This document shows positions 6,914 to 14,457 of a DNA stretch of 16,489 nt, piece by piece. A program made the position numbers and the translations under genes. Source of the stretch: Bradyrhizobiaceae bacterium (lineage in GTDB: Bacteria; Pseudomonadota; Alphaproteobacteria; Rhizobiales; Hyphomicrobiaceae); the NCBI GenBank assembly GCA_947475855.1, contig CANJPN010000068.1:1-16489 (forward strand), read 5' to 3'. Every line of letters begins with the position of its first letter. Position 1 is the stretch's first letter. The notes under the pieces were generated by a model that saw only the letters and a program-made list of their open reading frames with translations, was not told where the DNA came from and searched no databases.

Positions 6914-7921
6914 CTACTCCGCGCGCCCGGCTGCCGACTTCGCCCTTGACGGTAGCGGCGGTGCGGGGAACAACCGGCCCTGGAAAGCAAGCAACGCGGT
7001 CCGCGCCATTACCACGCCGATGAATCCGTTTGCGAACACGAAAATCGCAGGCGCTATCATCGCCAGAATGCCCGTGCCGCCGCGCTCCACGAATGTCGTC
7101 GTGGAGATCGCCAGCGCCGCGATGCCGAACGTATAGGCCCACGTCGCAGGCGCGAATGGCTGCTCGCCGAGCCATCGCCACAGCCGCAGCATGACCAGCG
7201 CCTGCAACAGGGCGTAACCGAGCAGCATCTGCGACAGCCGGTCAGGCTGGCCGTCCGTCATCGTGAGATAGGAGACGCTCGCGACAGCACTTGGCGTCAG
7301 GTGGATGCCGAACGTCGCGCGCTGATGGACCGGCATCGTCTCCGTCGCGAGACGGTGCAGCACGACCGACTCCCAAATGATCCATGACGCCATCCCGATG
7401 CCGAGCATTGGCCACGCGATATCCGGATGCCCGAACGTCTGGGCCGTCAACGCCACAACCAGGGCGCCGCCGACATTGGGCATGTAGATTGCCGGTGTGG
7501 TCATCGAGACCTGACGCCCTCCCTGCCACACGAGCCCCGTCGTCCAGATCGTGAAGCCGAACGTGCCAAGCGCGCCCGCAGCAAACATCCACCACGCCAG
7601 ATCGGGCGCATAAGGCCTCGCGCACAGGCTCGCGATCATCGCGCCCATCGGCACGAGGATGACGACGAACAGCATCGTCGGGTCGATGATTTCAGCGCGC
7701 GCAAAGCCGGGTGCTGCGAGCCACTTCCAGACGAACAGCACTGTCCAGACGAGCCAGATCGCGACTGCCGCGAGGCACAACACGTCGGCGATAACGCTGG
7801 GCAAGTGCCACACGCGACAGGCGACCCGCCAGGCATTGCCGAGACCGCCGACGCCGAGCACCATGCCGAAGAACATCGCCGGAACGAGTGGCGGCAAGCG
7901 ACCCCGGTCAGTGGCTTCCAT
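6914..7921 (-). CDS. TehA/SLAC1-type (TDT family) membrane channel or transporter
   Basis: A 335-residue polytopic membrane protein with about ten hydrophobic helices, matching the tellurite-resistance/dicarboxylate transporter (TDT) family that includes TehA and plant SLAC1 anion channels. Visible landmarks are LVPAMFFGMVLGVGGLGNAWR at the start, GTFGFTIWTTGLV, TTPAIYMPNVGGALVVAL and LTPSAVASVSYL. Members pass anions, C4-dicarboxylates or sulfite; the substrate here is unknown. The frame allows GTG at 7924, but ATG 7921 is placed better after AGGGGA. It is the last gene of the minus-strand TTT operon, starting 15 bp after the hydrolase-fold gene. An export or balancing role for an organic acid would fit the context, but that is inference. 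Confidence 0.82.
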   Translation of the reverse strand: MEATDRGRLPPLVPAMFFGMVLGVGGLGNAWRVACRVWHLPSVIADVLCLAAVAIWLVWTVLFVWKWLAAPGFARAEIIDPTMLFVVILVPMGAMIASLCARPYAPDLAWWMFAAGALGTFGFTIWTTGLVWQGGRQVSMTTPAIYMPNVGGALVVALTAQTFGHPDIAWPMLGIGMASWIIWESVVLHRLATETMPVHQRATFGIHLTPSAVASVSYLTMTDGQPDRLSQMLLGYALLQALVMLRLWRWLGEQPFAPATWAYTFGIAALAISTTTFVERGGTGILAMIAPAIFVFANGFIGVVMARTALLAFQGRLFPAPPLPSRAKSAAGRAE

Positions 7922-7936
7922 CACATTCCCCTGAAT

Positions 7937-8827
7937 TCAGCCTATCTTGCTTGCCGGCCATAGCTGGGCAGCATACGCGATGAGTTCGCGCGCGATGAAG
8001 TCCGGTTGCTCGGCTATCGCCGCATGGCTGGCGTTCGGCACGATCACGACTTTCACCCGATCGCCGTTGTCGCGGCGGAAGATTTCGGCGTCCTCCACAT
8101 GCGCCAGCGGATCGTGGCTCGGCTGCAGATAGAGGATCGGCTTGCCGCCGCCGGCGTAGTCACGCTGGCGCGAGGTGCGGTCGCCCGCCATACGCTGATG
8201 CGCCAGCACATGCGGATACCAGCCGTCCAGCCACGCCTCCGGATTATTGCCCGGCGCGAAGAACGCAAACCGCAGCGCCTCGAGCCTTTCCTCGCGCGGC
8301 AACTCGGGATTGGCGCTGTTGCGGATGGCGGCGCGCACTTGAGGCGGGCTCGGCGCGTGTCCGACATTTGCCGCGATCAGCGAGACGGCTGTGACGAGAT
8401 CGGGGCGATCCGTCGCCAGCAATCGCGACACCCGGTTGCCGAACGCATGTCCGGCGAGAAACGCTGGCCCGCCGCCATCAGCTTCGATCACGGCGGCGAC
8501 ATCTTCGGCGCAATCTTCCAGATCCTCGTAGGTGCAGCCGTGGCTGTGACCGATGCCGCGCGGCTGAGGGCGCAACACGCGCAGTCCCGCCGCCGCCAAC
8601 GCCGCCGCGATCGGCTCGAAGTCCTCCGCGCCACGACCCAGAGACGGCAGCAGCACCACCCGCGGTCCCGAAGTCGGCCCTTGTGCCAGCACCTCGATCA
8701 CTGCGATGTCCCCACGCAGGACAAGCGTGCGTTCGACCCTCGCAGCGGTGTCAGACCCTTCGGGTCTGCCACCGTCCGTCGCCATTTCCGGCTTGGTTCT
8801 CTTGTTCATCGTCACATTCGCCCGCAT
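7937..8827 (-). CDS. Alpha/beta-hydrolase-fold protein lacking the catalytic serine
   Basis: A 296-residue alpha/beta-hydrolase fold. VVLLPSLGRGAEDF (57-70) is the oxyanion strand-loop, RPQPRGIGHSHG (86-97) the following strand-loop, and LAGHAFGNR (124-132) the nucleophile elbow. The elbow reads G-H-A-F-G: the position of the Ser, Cys or Asp nucleophile (128) is Ala (codon GCG on the minus strand). The acid (D239 in PSHDPLAH) and the histidine (H268 in NASHAAIAEQP) are both kept. It may be a pseudoenzyme, a cofactor-free non-hydrolytic member, or a member with an alternative mechanism. The start at 8827 has a weak ribosome-binding site; M7 or M15 are possible alternatives. It lies 22 bp after the TctC-like gene and is followed by the TehA-like gene, so it is probably part of the same operon. 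Confidence 0.85.
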   Translation of the reverse strand: MRANVTMNKRTKPEMATDGGRPEGSDTAARVERTLVLRGDIAVIEVLAQGPTSGPRVVLLPSLGRGAEDFEPIAAALAAAGLRVLRPQPRGIGHSHGCTYEDLEDCAEDVAAVIEADGGGPAFLAGHAFGNRVSRLLATDRPDLVTAVSLIAANVGHAPSPPQVRAAIRNSANPELPREERLEALRFAFFAPGNNPEAWLDGWYPHVLAHQRMAGDRTSRQRDYAGGGKPILYLQPSHDPLAHVEDAEIFRRDNGDRVKVVIVPNASHAAIAEQPDFIARELIAYAAQLWPASKIG

Positions 8828-8849
8828 CTCGAAATCGCGATGTCGTGCG

Positions 8850-9833
8850 CTACCTCACGATCTTCGCACCGGTCGTCTGCAACTGTTCGCGCAGTTCACC
8901 CTCGAATTCCGCCAGGAACTTCCGGCTCTCCGCCGCGCCCTGGTGGCCGTCCTCGAAGTAGTTGTCGGCGATGTACTTCTTCCAGCCCGATGTCTGCGCC
9001 AGCTTCTTGAACACGCCCTCGTAGAAGGCGAGTGCTTCGGCGGGCATGTTCGGCGGGCCGATCACGCCGCGAACCTGCGGGATCTTCGGAAGCTCGTAGC
9101 CGCTCTCCTTCACCGTGGGGATGTCCTTGAACGCCGCGAGCCGCGTGTCTGCGAGCTGCGCCAGCACCTTCAGCTTGCCCGCGCGCACTTGCTCGATGCC
9201 CTCGCCCGGATCGATCATCATCAGGTTGACGTGGCCGCCCAGCAGCGCCGCCATGCGCTCGCTGCCGGAGGGGAACGAGATGAACGCCCAGTTCGCGCCC
9301 GTCGACTTCGCCAACAGTTGCCGCACGATGTTCTCGCGCGCGGTGATCGATCCACCGGATTGCTTGAGCTTGCCCGGCGCCGCTTTCGCTGCCTCGATGA
9401 ATTCCTTCAGATTGTTCCATGGCGCATCGGCGCGCACGACGAACAATCCCGGCTCGATCACCACCCGCGCGACCGGCGTCAGTGTCTGATAGAGGCTGAC
9501 CTGCGCGGCTTGCTGGACGAGATGATCGATCAGCCACGTGTTGGTGTAGACCGCGAGTGTGTTGGGATCGCCTGCCTTCGACGCCATGTAGGCCGCCGCC
9601 GTCGTACTGCCGCCGCCCGGCTTGTTGACCACCTGCACACGCACCGGCACCAGCTTCTCCTGCTCGAACAGGGCAGCCAGCGTCCGAGCGAACGCATCGT
9701 TGCCTGATCCCGGACCGTTGTGCGCGACGAGTTCCAGCGGTCGCGTCGGCTGGAATTGAGCGAGCGCCGGTGTGGCCAGCGCGAGGACCACGCTTGCAAT
9801 GATCAAGCCTGCGGTGCGTCTGTCGATAAGCAT
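8850..9833 (-). CDS. Tripartite tricarboxylate transporter substrate-binding protein (TctC/Bug family)
   Basis: A 327-residue periplasmic binding protein of the Bug/TctC family, which captures organic acids and hands them to TctAB. ATG 9833 is chosen because GAGG lies 7 bases upstream; it gives a clean signal peptide (MLIDRRTAGLIIASVVLALA, cleavage after ALA near residue 25). In-frame alternatives are ATG 9848 and 9932. Family landmarks are PTRPLELVAHNGPGSGND near 29-46, VVNKPGGGSTTAAAYMA, and the C-terminal lobe with DIPTVKESGYELP. It follows TctA after a gap of about 120 bp that contains a palindrome. The ligand cannot be predicted from sequence. Confidence 0.92.
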   Translation of the reverse strand: MLIDRRTAGLIIASVVLALATPALAQFQPTRPLELVAHNGPGSGNDAFARTLAALFEQEKLVPVRVQVVNKPGGGSTTAAAYMASKAGDPNTLAVYTNTWLIDHLVQQAAQVSLYQTLTPVARVVIEPGLFVVRADAPWNNLKEFIEAAKAAPGKLKQSGGSITARENIVRQLLAKSTGANWAFISFPSGSERMAALLGGHVNLMMIDPGEGIEQVRAGKLKVLAQLADTRLAAFKDIPTVKESGYELPKIPQVRGVIGPPNMPAEALAFYEGVFKKLAQTSGWKKYIADNYFEDGHQGAAESRKFLAEFEGELREQLQTTGAKIVR

Positions 9834-9861
9834 GAACCAGCCTCGCATCGTTTTCTCGCAG

Positions 9862-9888
9862 GCTGGGTCAAGCGAAGTGCGACCCAGC
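9862..9888. repeat. REP-like hairpin inside the TTT operon
   Basis: GCTGGGTC (9862-9869) and GACCCAGC (9881-9888) form a perfect 8-bp stem around an 11-base loop. It sits between the tctA-like stop and the tctC-like start, the longest gap in the minus-strand operon. It resembles the common GGGTCAAGCGAAGTGCGACCC intergenic palindrome. It could protect the upstream mRNA or attenuate transcription (inference). Confidence 0.75.
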
Positions 9889-9956
9889 ATTTTGCGGTGT
9901 GCGGTCGATCGCCGAGCAACGGCCCGCTGCACCGCGGACTTTGACCAAGCCTACAG

Positions 9957-11462
9957 TCAACCCTCGATCGCTTTCGTTCGCCAACGGTTGAAGTAGCCCA
10001 GCAGCGGTGTCAACAGGATCAGAACGGCTATGGCGAGCATGGCGGCTGCGATCGGCCGTTCCGCGAACGTCGTGATGTCGCCCTGGCTCATCATCAGCGT
10101 TTGCCTGAGCGCCCGCTCCATCGCGTCGCCAAGCACGAACCCCAGGATCAGCGGCGCTGTCGGATAGCGGAACTTCACCATGAGATAGCCGAGCAGACCG
10201 AAACCCGCGAGCAACGCGAGATCGAATATCCGCCCGGACGCAGAGTAGGCGCCGACCATCGCGATTCCCAGGATCATCGGGAACAGCACGAATACCGGAA
10301 CCCGCAGGATCTGCGCGAACACCGGCACCAGCGGCAGGTTGAGCACCAGCAGCATGACGTTGCCGATGTACATCGAGGCGACGAGCCCCCAGAATACGTC
10401 CGGCCGCTCTTCCATCATCAGCGGACCAGGCTTCACGCCCCACATCACCAGCGCCGACAGCATGATCGCGGTGGCACTTCCGCCGGGCAGGCCAAGTGTC
10501 AACAAGGGAACCAGTGCACCACCAGAGTCCGCGTTGTTCGCGCCTTCGGGAGCCGCCACACCCTCCGGCACGCCCGTGCCGAATTTTTCCGGATGCTTCG
10601 AGACCGCCTTCTCGATGCCGTACGAGATAAAGGATGCGATCGTCGAGCCCGCGCCCGGCAACACGCCGACGAAGAAACCGACCAGCGATCCGTTGACGAA
10701 CGCGAACCGGCACGCCTTCAACTCCTCCCACGTCGGCAGCAGATTGAGGATGCCGCGCGGCACCGGCAACACATTTGTCTCGTCGCGGCTTTCGATCGAT
10801 GACAGCACCTCTGACAGTGCGAACACGCCGATTGCGACGACCATGAAATCGATGCCGCCCACCAGCACCGTCTGCCCGAACACGTACCGCGATTCCGCCG
10901 TGAACAGGTCCGTGCCGATGCTTGTCAGCCAGAGGCCGATCAGCAGCGAAAGCACACCTTTCACGATCGACGCGCCTGACAGCAGAACGACGAGAGACAG
11001 CCCCAGGAGCATCAGCGCGAAGTATTCCGGGCTCGAGAATGCCAGCGCGATCTGCGCGATCGGCGGCGCCATCAGCGTCAGCAGGATGACGCCGACCGTG
11101 CCCGCGATGAACGACGCGATGGCAGCGATGCCGAGGGCCGCTCCCGCCCGTCCGTTACGCGCCATCTGGTAGCCGTCGAGGCAGGTCGCGACGGACGAGG
11201 ATTCGCCGGGAATGTTCAGCAGGATCGAGGTCGTCGAGCCGCCGTACTTCGCGCCATAGTAGATGCCGGTCAGCATGATGATCCCGCTCGCCGGGTTCAT
11301 GCCGTAGGTGAGCGGCATCAGCATCGCGATCGTCGCCGCAGGTCCAAGGCCCGGGAGGATGCCGACCACGGTGCCGAGGAAGCACCCGACGAAGCACCAC
11401 ATCAGGTTGACCGGCAGCAAGGCTACCGAGAAGCCCTGGACGAGACCGTTTATGATGTCCAT
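9957..11462 (-). CDS. tctA: TctA-family large membrane subunit of tripartite tricarboxylate transporter
   Basis: A 501-residue inner-membrane permease with about twelve hydrophobic segments, the core of a TTT uptake system driven by an ion gradient. Diagnostic stretches are GILPGLGPAATIAMLMP (34-50), YYGAKYGGSTTSILLNIPG (68-86), the second-half GVLPGAGSTIASF, and the PEGVAAPEGANNADSGGAL region with LGLPGGSATA. The frame continues upstream inside the tctB-like gene, but ATG 11462 gives the standard start MDIINGLVQGF and lies only 4 bases after the tctB stop. Length and motifs are typical. Confidence 0.96.
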   Translation of the reverse strand: MDIINGLVQGFSVALLPVNLMWCFVGCFLGTVVGILPGLGPAATIAMLMPLTYGMNPASGIIMLTGIYYGAKYGGSTTSILLNIPGESSSVATCLDGYQMARNGRAGAALGIAAIASFIAGTVGVILLTLMAPPIAQIALAFSSPEYFALMLLGLSLVVLLSGASIVKGVLSLLIGLWLTSIGTDLFTAESRYVFGQTVLVGGIDFMVVAIGVFALSEVLSSIESRDETNVLPVPRGILNLLPTWEELKACRFAFVNGSLVGFFVGVLPGAGSTIASFISYGIEKAVSKHPEKFGTGVPEGVAAPEGANNADSGGALVPLLTLGLPGGSATAIMLSALVMWGVKPGPLMMEERPDVFWGLVASMYIGNVMLLVLNLPLVPVFAQILRVPVFVLFPMILGIAMVGAYSASGRIFDLALLAGFGLLGYLMVKFRYPTAPLILGFVLGDAMERALRQTLMMSQGDITTFAERPIAAAMLAIAVLILLTPLLGYFNRWRTKAIEG

Positions 11463-11466
11463 GGCT

Positions 11467-11955
11467 TCAACCGATCCCGAGCATGCGCAGCAACGGTGTC
11501 CAAGCGTAACCGGCAGGCAGGTTGAGGCCGAGCGCCAGCGAAAAAACCATCCAGAAGCAGGCGGCACTGACGACCGCAGTGACGATCGCCACCCATAGCT
11601 GTTTGCCCATCACGAGCCAGATCGTGCCGGCGGCGAGCAGCGCAAATGCGACGGGAAAGCCGAGCGGCTCCATCAGTGCGATCGAACCCGCGAACATGCC
11701 CCATGTCGCAAGCGCGCGCCCCGTACCCGGCCAATCGTTACTCGTCCGTGCCGCAGGGTCGGGCCTCAGCGCCGATTTGACCACGAGATAGAGCGACAGG
11801 ACGATCATCAGCACGCCGTAGCCGACCGGGAAGAAACCAGGACCCGGCCCGTCAGGGCCGATGAAGTTCCACTGCAGCGCTTGGCTCAGGATGAACACGC
11901 CGAGTGCTGCCAGCACCGCGCCCGAAATCACATCGCGATCTCTGCCCAACCCCAT
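11467..11955 (-). CDS. tctB: TctB-family small membrane subunit of tripartite tricarboxylate transporter
   Basis: A 162-residue protein with four hydrophobic helices, matching TctB, the small partner of TctA. It starts MGLGRDRDVISGAVLAALGVFILSQ and has the typical GPGPGFFPVGYG segment around 34-47, then a polar loop and two further helix pairs. It is the first gene of the minus-strand operon; its stop is 4 bases from the tctA start. Weakly conserved families of this kind are recognised mostly by the GPGFFP motif and position. Confidence 0.92.
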   Translation of the reverse strand: MGLGRDRDVISGAVLAALGVFILSQALQWNFIGPDGPGPGFFPVGYGVLMIVLSLYLVVKSALRPDPAARTSNDWPGTGRALATWGMFAGSIALMEPLGFPVAFALLAAGTIWLVMGKQLWVAIVTAVVSAACFWMVFSLALGLNLPAGYAWTPLLRMLGIG

Positions 11956-12113
11956 CGTTCCTCCCGCTGTCCCCGATCGCCTCGCCGCCTTTGACGCCCA
12001 TTGTATCCCAGCGTCAATCTCTCACGAGGCTTCTGATCGGCATAGGATCCCTGGATCGCTGGCGTAGCCGGCCCGTGCAGCTTAAACTGTAGCAAAGCAC
12101 GGGGAGGAATTGG
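11956..12113. promoter_or_regulatory. Divergent control region of the two TTT transcription units
   Basis: This 158-bp gap separates the tctB start (minus) from the second binding-protein gene (plus) and must hold promoters for both. GGGGAGGAAT at 12101-12110 is a strong ribosome-binding site for the plus-strand gene. On the minus strand a TTGACG occurs at 12012-12017, but its spacing to a -10 box is not convincing. I see no clear operator palindrome. No regulator gene is adjacent. Confidence 0.55.
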
Positions 12114-13085
12114 ATGTTTGCAGTGTCACGGCTCTTCGTCGGCTTGGCCATGGCCTGGGCGCTCTTCGCTGGCACCGCGGCGCTCGCGCAGCAGGACTAC
12201 CCCACGCGCCCGATCCATCTGATGGTCGGCTTCCCCGCCGGCAGCGGCGCCGACATCGGTGTGCGGTTTGTCGCCGATCGTCTCCAGGAGGTGTCGAAGC
12301 AGCGCTTCATCGTCGAGAACAAGCCAGGCGCGGGTAGCAACATTGCGATCGGTCTGACGGCGAAAGCGAGGCCGGATGGCTACACGGTGCTGATGGCGGC
12401 TAGCTCGGCAATGGCGGGGAGCCGGTACGTGTATAAGGATTTCTCGATCGATACCGAAAATGAATTCGAGCCGGTCGCCATTATCTGGCGCGCCTCGTTC
12501 CTCCTGGCGGTGTCACCAACGTCGGCGCTGAACTCGGTCGCCGATCTCACGCGGCTCATCAAATCCAAGGACCGCAGCCTCTACGCCTACTCCAATCAGA
12601 CCGGCCAGCTCGCCGGCGCTTATTACCTGTCGCTGGTGGGGGCGAAATCGCAGGGTGTCTCATACCGCGGCGCGGCCGAGGCCGTCGCCGACATGGCCAG
12701 TGGCACGATCGACTTCATGATGCTCGACGGCGCGTTTGCCTCGGGTCAGGTGCGGGCCGGCCGGATCAAGCCATTGGCGGTCACGACGGCGCAACGCACG
12801 TCGGCATTGCCGGAGACGCCGACATTGCAGGAGGCGGGGCTCGGCGGCTTCGAGTTCGCCCCTTTCTGGGCCGCCTATCTGCCGAAGGGCACGCCGCAGA
12901 TGATCGTTGATCGCCTCAGCGGCTGGCTGATCGAGGTCGCGAAGCTGGAAGCCACTCGAAAGCAGTACACCACAACCGGGAGCATCGCCGTGGGTGAGGG
13001 ACCGGCAGCCGTCCGCTCCGCGCTGAAATCAGAAATCGCGAAGTGGGCTATTGCAACGAAGGCCGCCGGCGTCGAACCGCAATAG
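12114..13085 (+). CDS. Second TctC/Bug-family substrate-binding protein
   Basis: A 323-residue periplasmic binding protein of the Bug/TctC family. The signal peptide covers about residues 1-25 (MFAVSRLFVGLAMAWALFAG, cleavage near ALA|QQD). Family landmarks are YPTRPIHLMVGFPAGSGADI, FIVENKPGAGSNIAIGLTAKA with the following PDGYTVLM, SYRGAAEAVADMASG, and LPETPTLQEAGLGGFEF. The ATG is set by the strong GGGGAGGAAT just upstream. It is clearly diverged from the minus-strand binding protein, so it probably binds another ligand or serves another TctAB pair. It is divergent from tctB and lies upstream of an MFS transporter and an oxidoreductase. Confidence 0.94.
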   Translation: MFAVSRLFVGLAMAWALFAGTAALAQQDYPTRPIHLMVGFPAGSGADIGVRFVADRLQEVSKQRFIVENKPGAGSNIAIGLTAKARPDGYTVLMAASSAMAGSRYVYKDFSIDTENEFEPVAIIWRASFLLAVSPTSALNSVADLTRLIKSKDRSLYAYSNQTGQLAGAYYLSLVGAKSQGVSYRGAAEAVADMASGTIDFMMLDGAFASGQVRAGRIKPLAVTTAQRTSALPETPTLQEAGLGGFEFAPFWAAYLPKGTPQMIVDRLSGWLIEVAKLEATRKQYTTTGSIAVGEGPAAVRSALKSEIAKWAIATKAAGVEPQ

Positions 13086-13221
13086 GCTCATTAGTTCGCT
13101 GGTCCAGGGCATTGATCCCAGATCGACTTCCTTCACACAATTTACCTTCTGAGATTGCATGGCGTCTCTGGCGGGCGCAATATCATCCAAACAGCCCTTA
13201 AGCCCGCGAAATATCTCCTAA

Positions 13222-14451
13222 ATGCAGGATACCCCAGCGCCACCCCAAATGGCTGCGCCGTCGCTCGATGCTCATGCGATCGACTACGGGCTGCTGTCCA
13301 CGTTGTGCATGCATGCGCTGATTACGCAGATCGTCTATGCGATGGTTCGCGTGACCATCTCCTACCGGACGATCGAGCTGGGCCTGTCGCCCATTTGGGT
13401 TGGCGTCATCACTGGCGCGTCCGCCGTTCTGCCGATGCTGTTTGCCGTGATGATCGGGCGCTACGTCGACCGGGGAAACGACGTGCAAACGGCGCGGATC
13501 GGCAGCCTCGTGATACTCACATGTTGCCTGGGATACCGGCTCTCGGAGGCGCAGTTGCCCGAGCTGCTCTTTTTCACGGCTTTCCTGGGCGTGGGGCATA
13601 CCTTCCTGATGGTCTCCCAGCAGATGATCGTGGTTCGCTCGGCCCGCAACGACATCTCGCGCGAAACGGCCTTCGGTCATTACATGGTGTCGACCGCGAT
13701 CGGCCAGGGCGTAGGTCCGCTGATCGTCGGCTGGCTCGGTGGAGCCCAACGCATTCCGCCCACGCGATTCTTGTTCGGCGTGGCCGCAGTGCTCGCGTTG
13801 CTAGGCATAGTCATATCGCTCTATCTCCGCCTCCAGGAGAAAGCAGCCGCAGGCAAGTCCGCCGAGCAGCGCTACGTTTCGCTCACCGAGTTGCTGGACA
13901 CCCGCGGGGTGCCGACCCTGATGCTCGCGAGCGTCCTCACCGTGACCGCGCAGGACCTCATTATCATCTATCTGCCCGTGCTCGGCGCGCAACGCGGCAT
14001 CGAAGTGGCCCACATCGGAACGTTGCTGATGATCCGGTCTTCGACGGCCGTCATCTCCCGCTTGTTCTATCCCACGATGATGCGTGCGGTAGGGCGCGTG
14101 CCGCTCACCGTGGGAACCATGGCGGCAGCGGCAATAGGACTCGTCGTGGTCGCCTCGCCCGTACCTCTGCCAATACTCTACGTCGCGATGGCGATAACCG
14201 GCTTCGGACTCGGGATCGCGGCGACGCTTTCGATCTCGAACATGGTCGATATCGTCCCGCCATCGGCGCGCGCCGTGGCTTTATCGCTACGCATCACGGG
14301 AAATCGGGTCGGACAAGTGTCGCTGCCAATGCTGGCGGGCTTCGTCGCCGCAGCGACCGGCGCAGGCGGAATTTTTGGGATCATGGCACTGAGCCTTGCG
14401 CTGTCGGCCACCTCGGTGCACGTCGTGCGCGGCGAAAAACATCGGGGATGA
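13222..14451 (+). CDS. Major facilitator superfamily transporter
   Basis: A 409-residue membrane protein with about twelve hydrophobic helices in two halves separated by a polar loop near 205-225 (LRLQEKAAAGKSAEQRYVS). GRYVDRGND (79-87), between helices 2 and 3, is the MFS motif A. The substrate is unknown. The ATG at 13222 has a poor ribosome-binding site, and 136 bp without a gene separate it from the binding-protein gene, so it may have its own promoter. It ends 6 bp before the SAF-domain oxidoreductase, which suggests one transcript. A longer overlapping frame at 13155-14483 is a shadow. Confidence 0.9.
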   Translation: MQDTPAPPQMAAPSLDAHAIDYGLLSTLCMHALITQIVYAMVRVTISYRTIELGLSPIWVGVITGASAVLPMLFAVMIGRYVDRGNDVQTARIGSLVILTCCLGYRLSEAQLPELLFFTAFLGVGHTFLMVSQQMIVVRSARNDISRETAFGHYMVSTAIGQGVGPLIVGWLGGAQRIPPTRFLFGVAAVLALLGIVISLYLRLQEKAAAGKSAEQRYVSLTELLDTRGVPTLMLASVLTVTAQDLIIIYLPVLGAQRGIEVAHIGTLLMIRSSTAVISRLFYPTMMRAVGRVPLTVGTMAAAAIGLVVVASPVPLPILYVAMAITGFGLGIAATLSISNMVDIVPPSARAVALSLRITGNRVGQVSLPMLAGFVAAATGAGGIFGIMALSLALSATSVHVVRGEKHRG

Positions 14452-14457
14452 AGCATC

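Noticed and set aside
8537..8551. GHSHG (residues 93-97 of the hydrolase-fold protein) as the nucleophile elbow
   Set aside because: It lies in the loop after the RPQPRG strand, corresponding to the RGxGxS loop of the fold. The true elbow, after the strand PAFLAG, is GHAFG.
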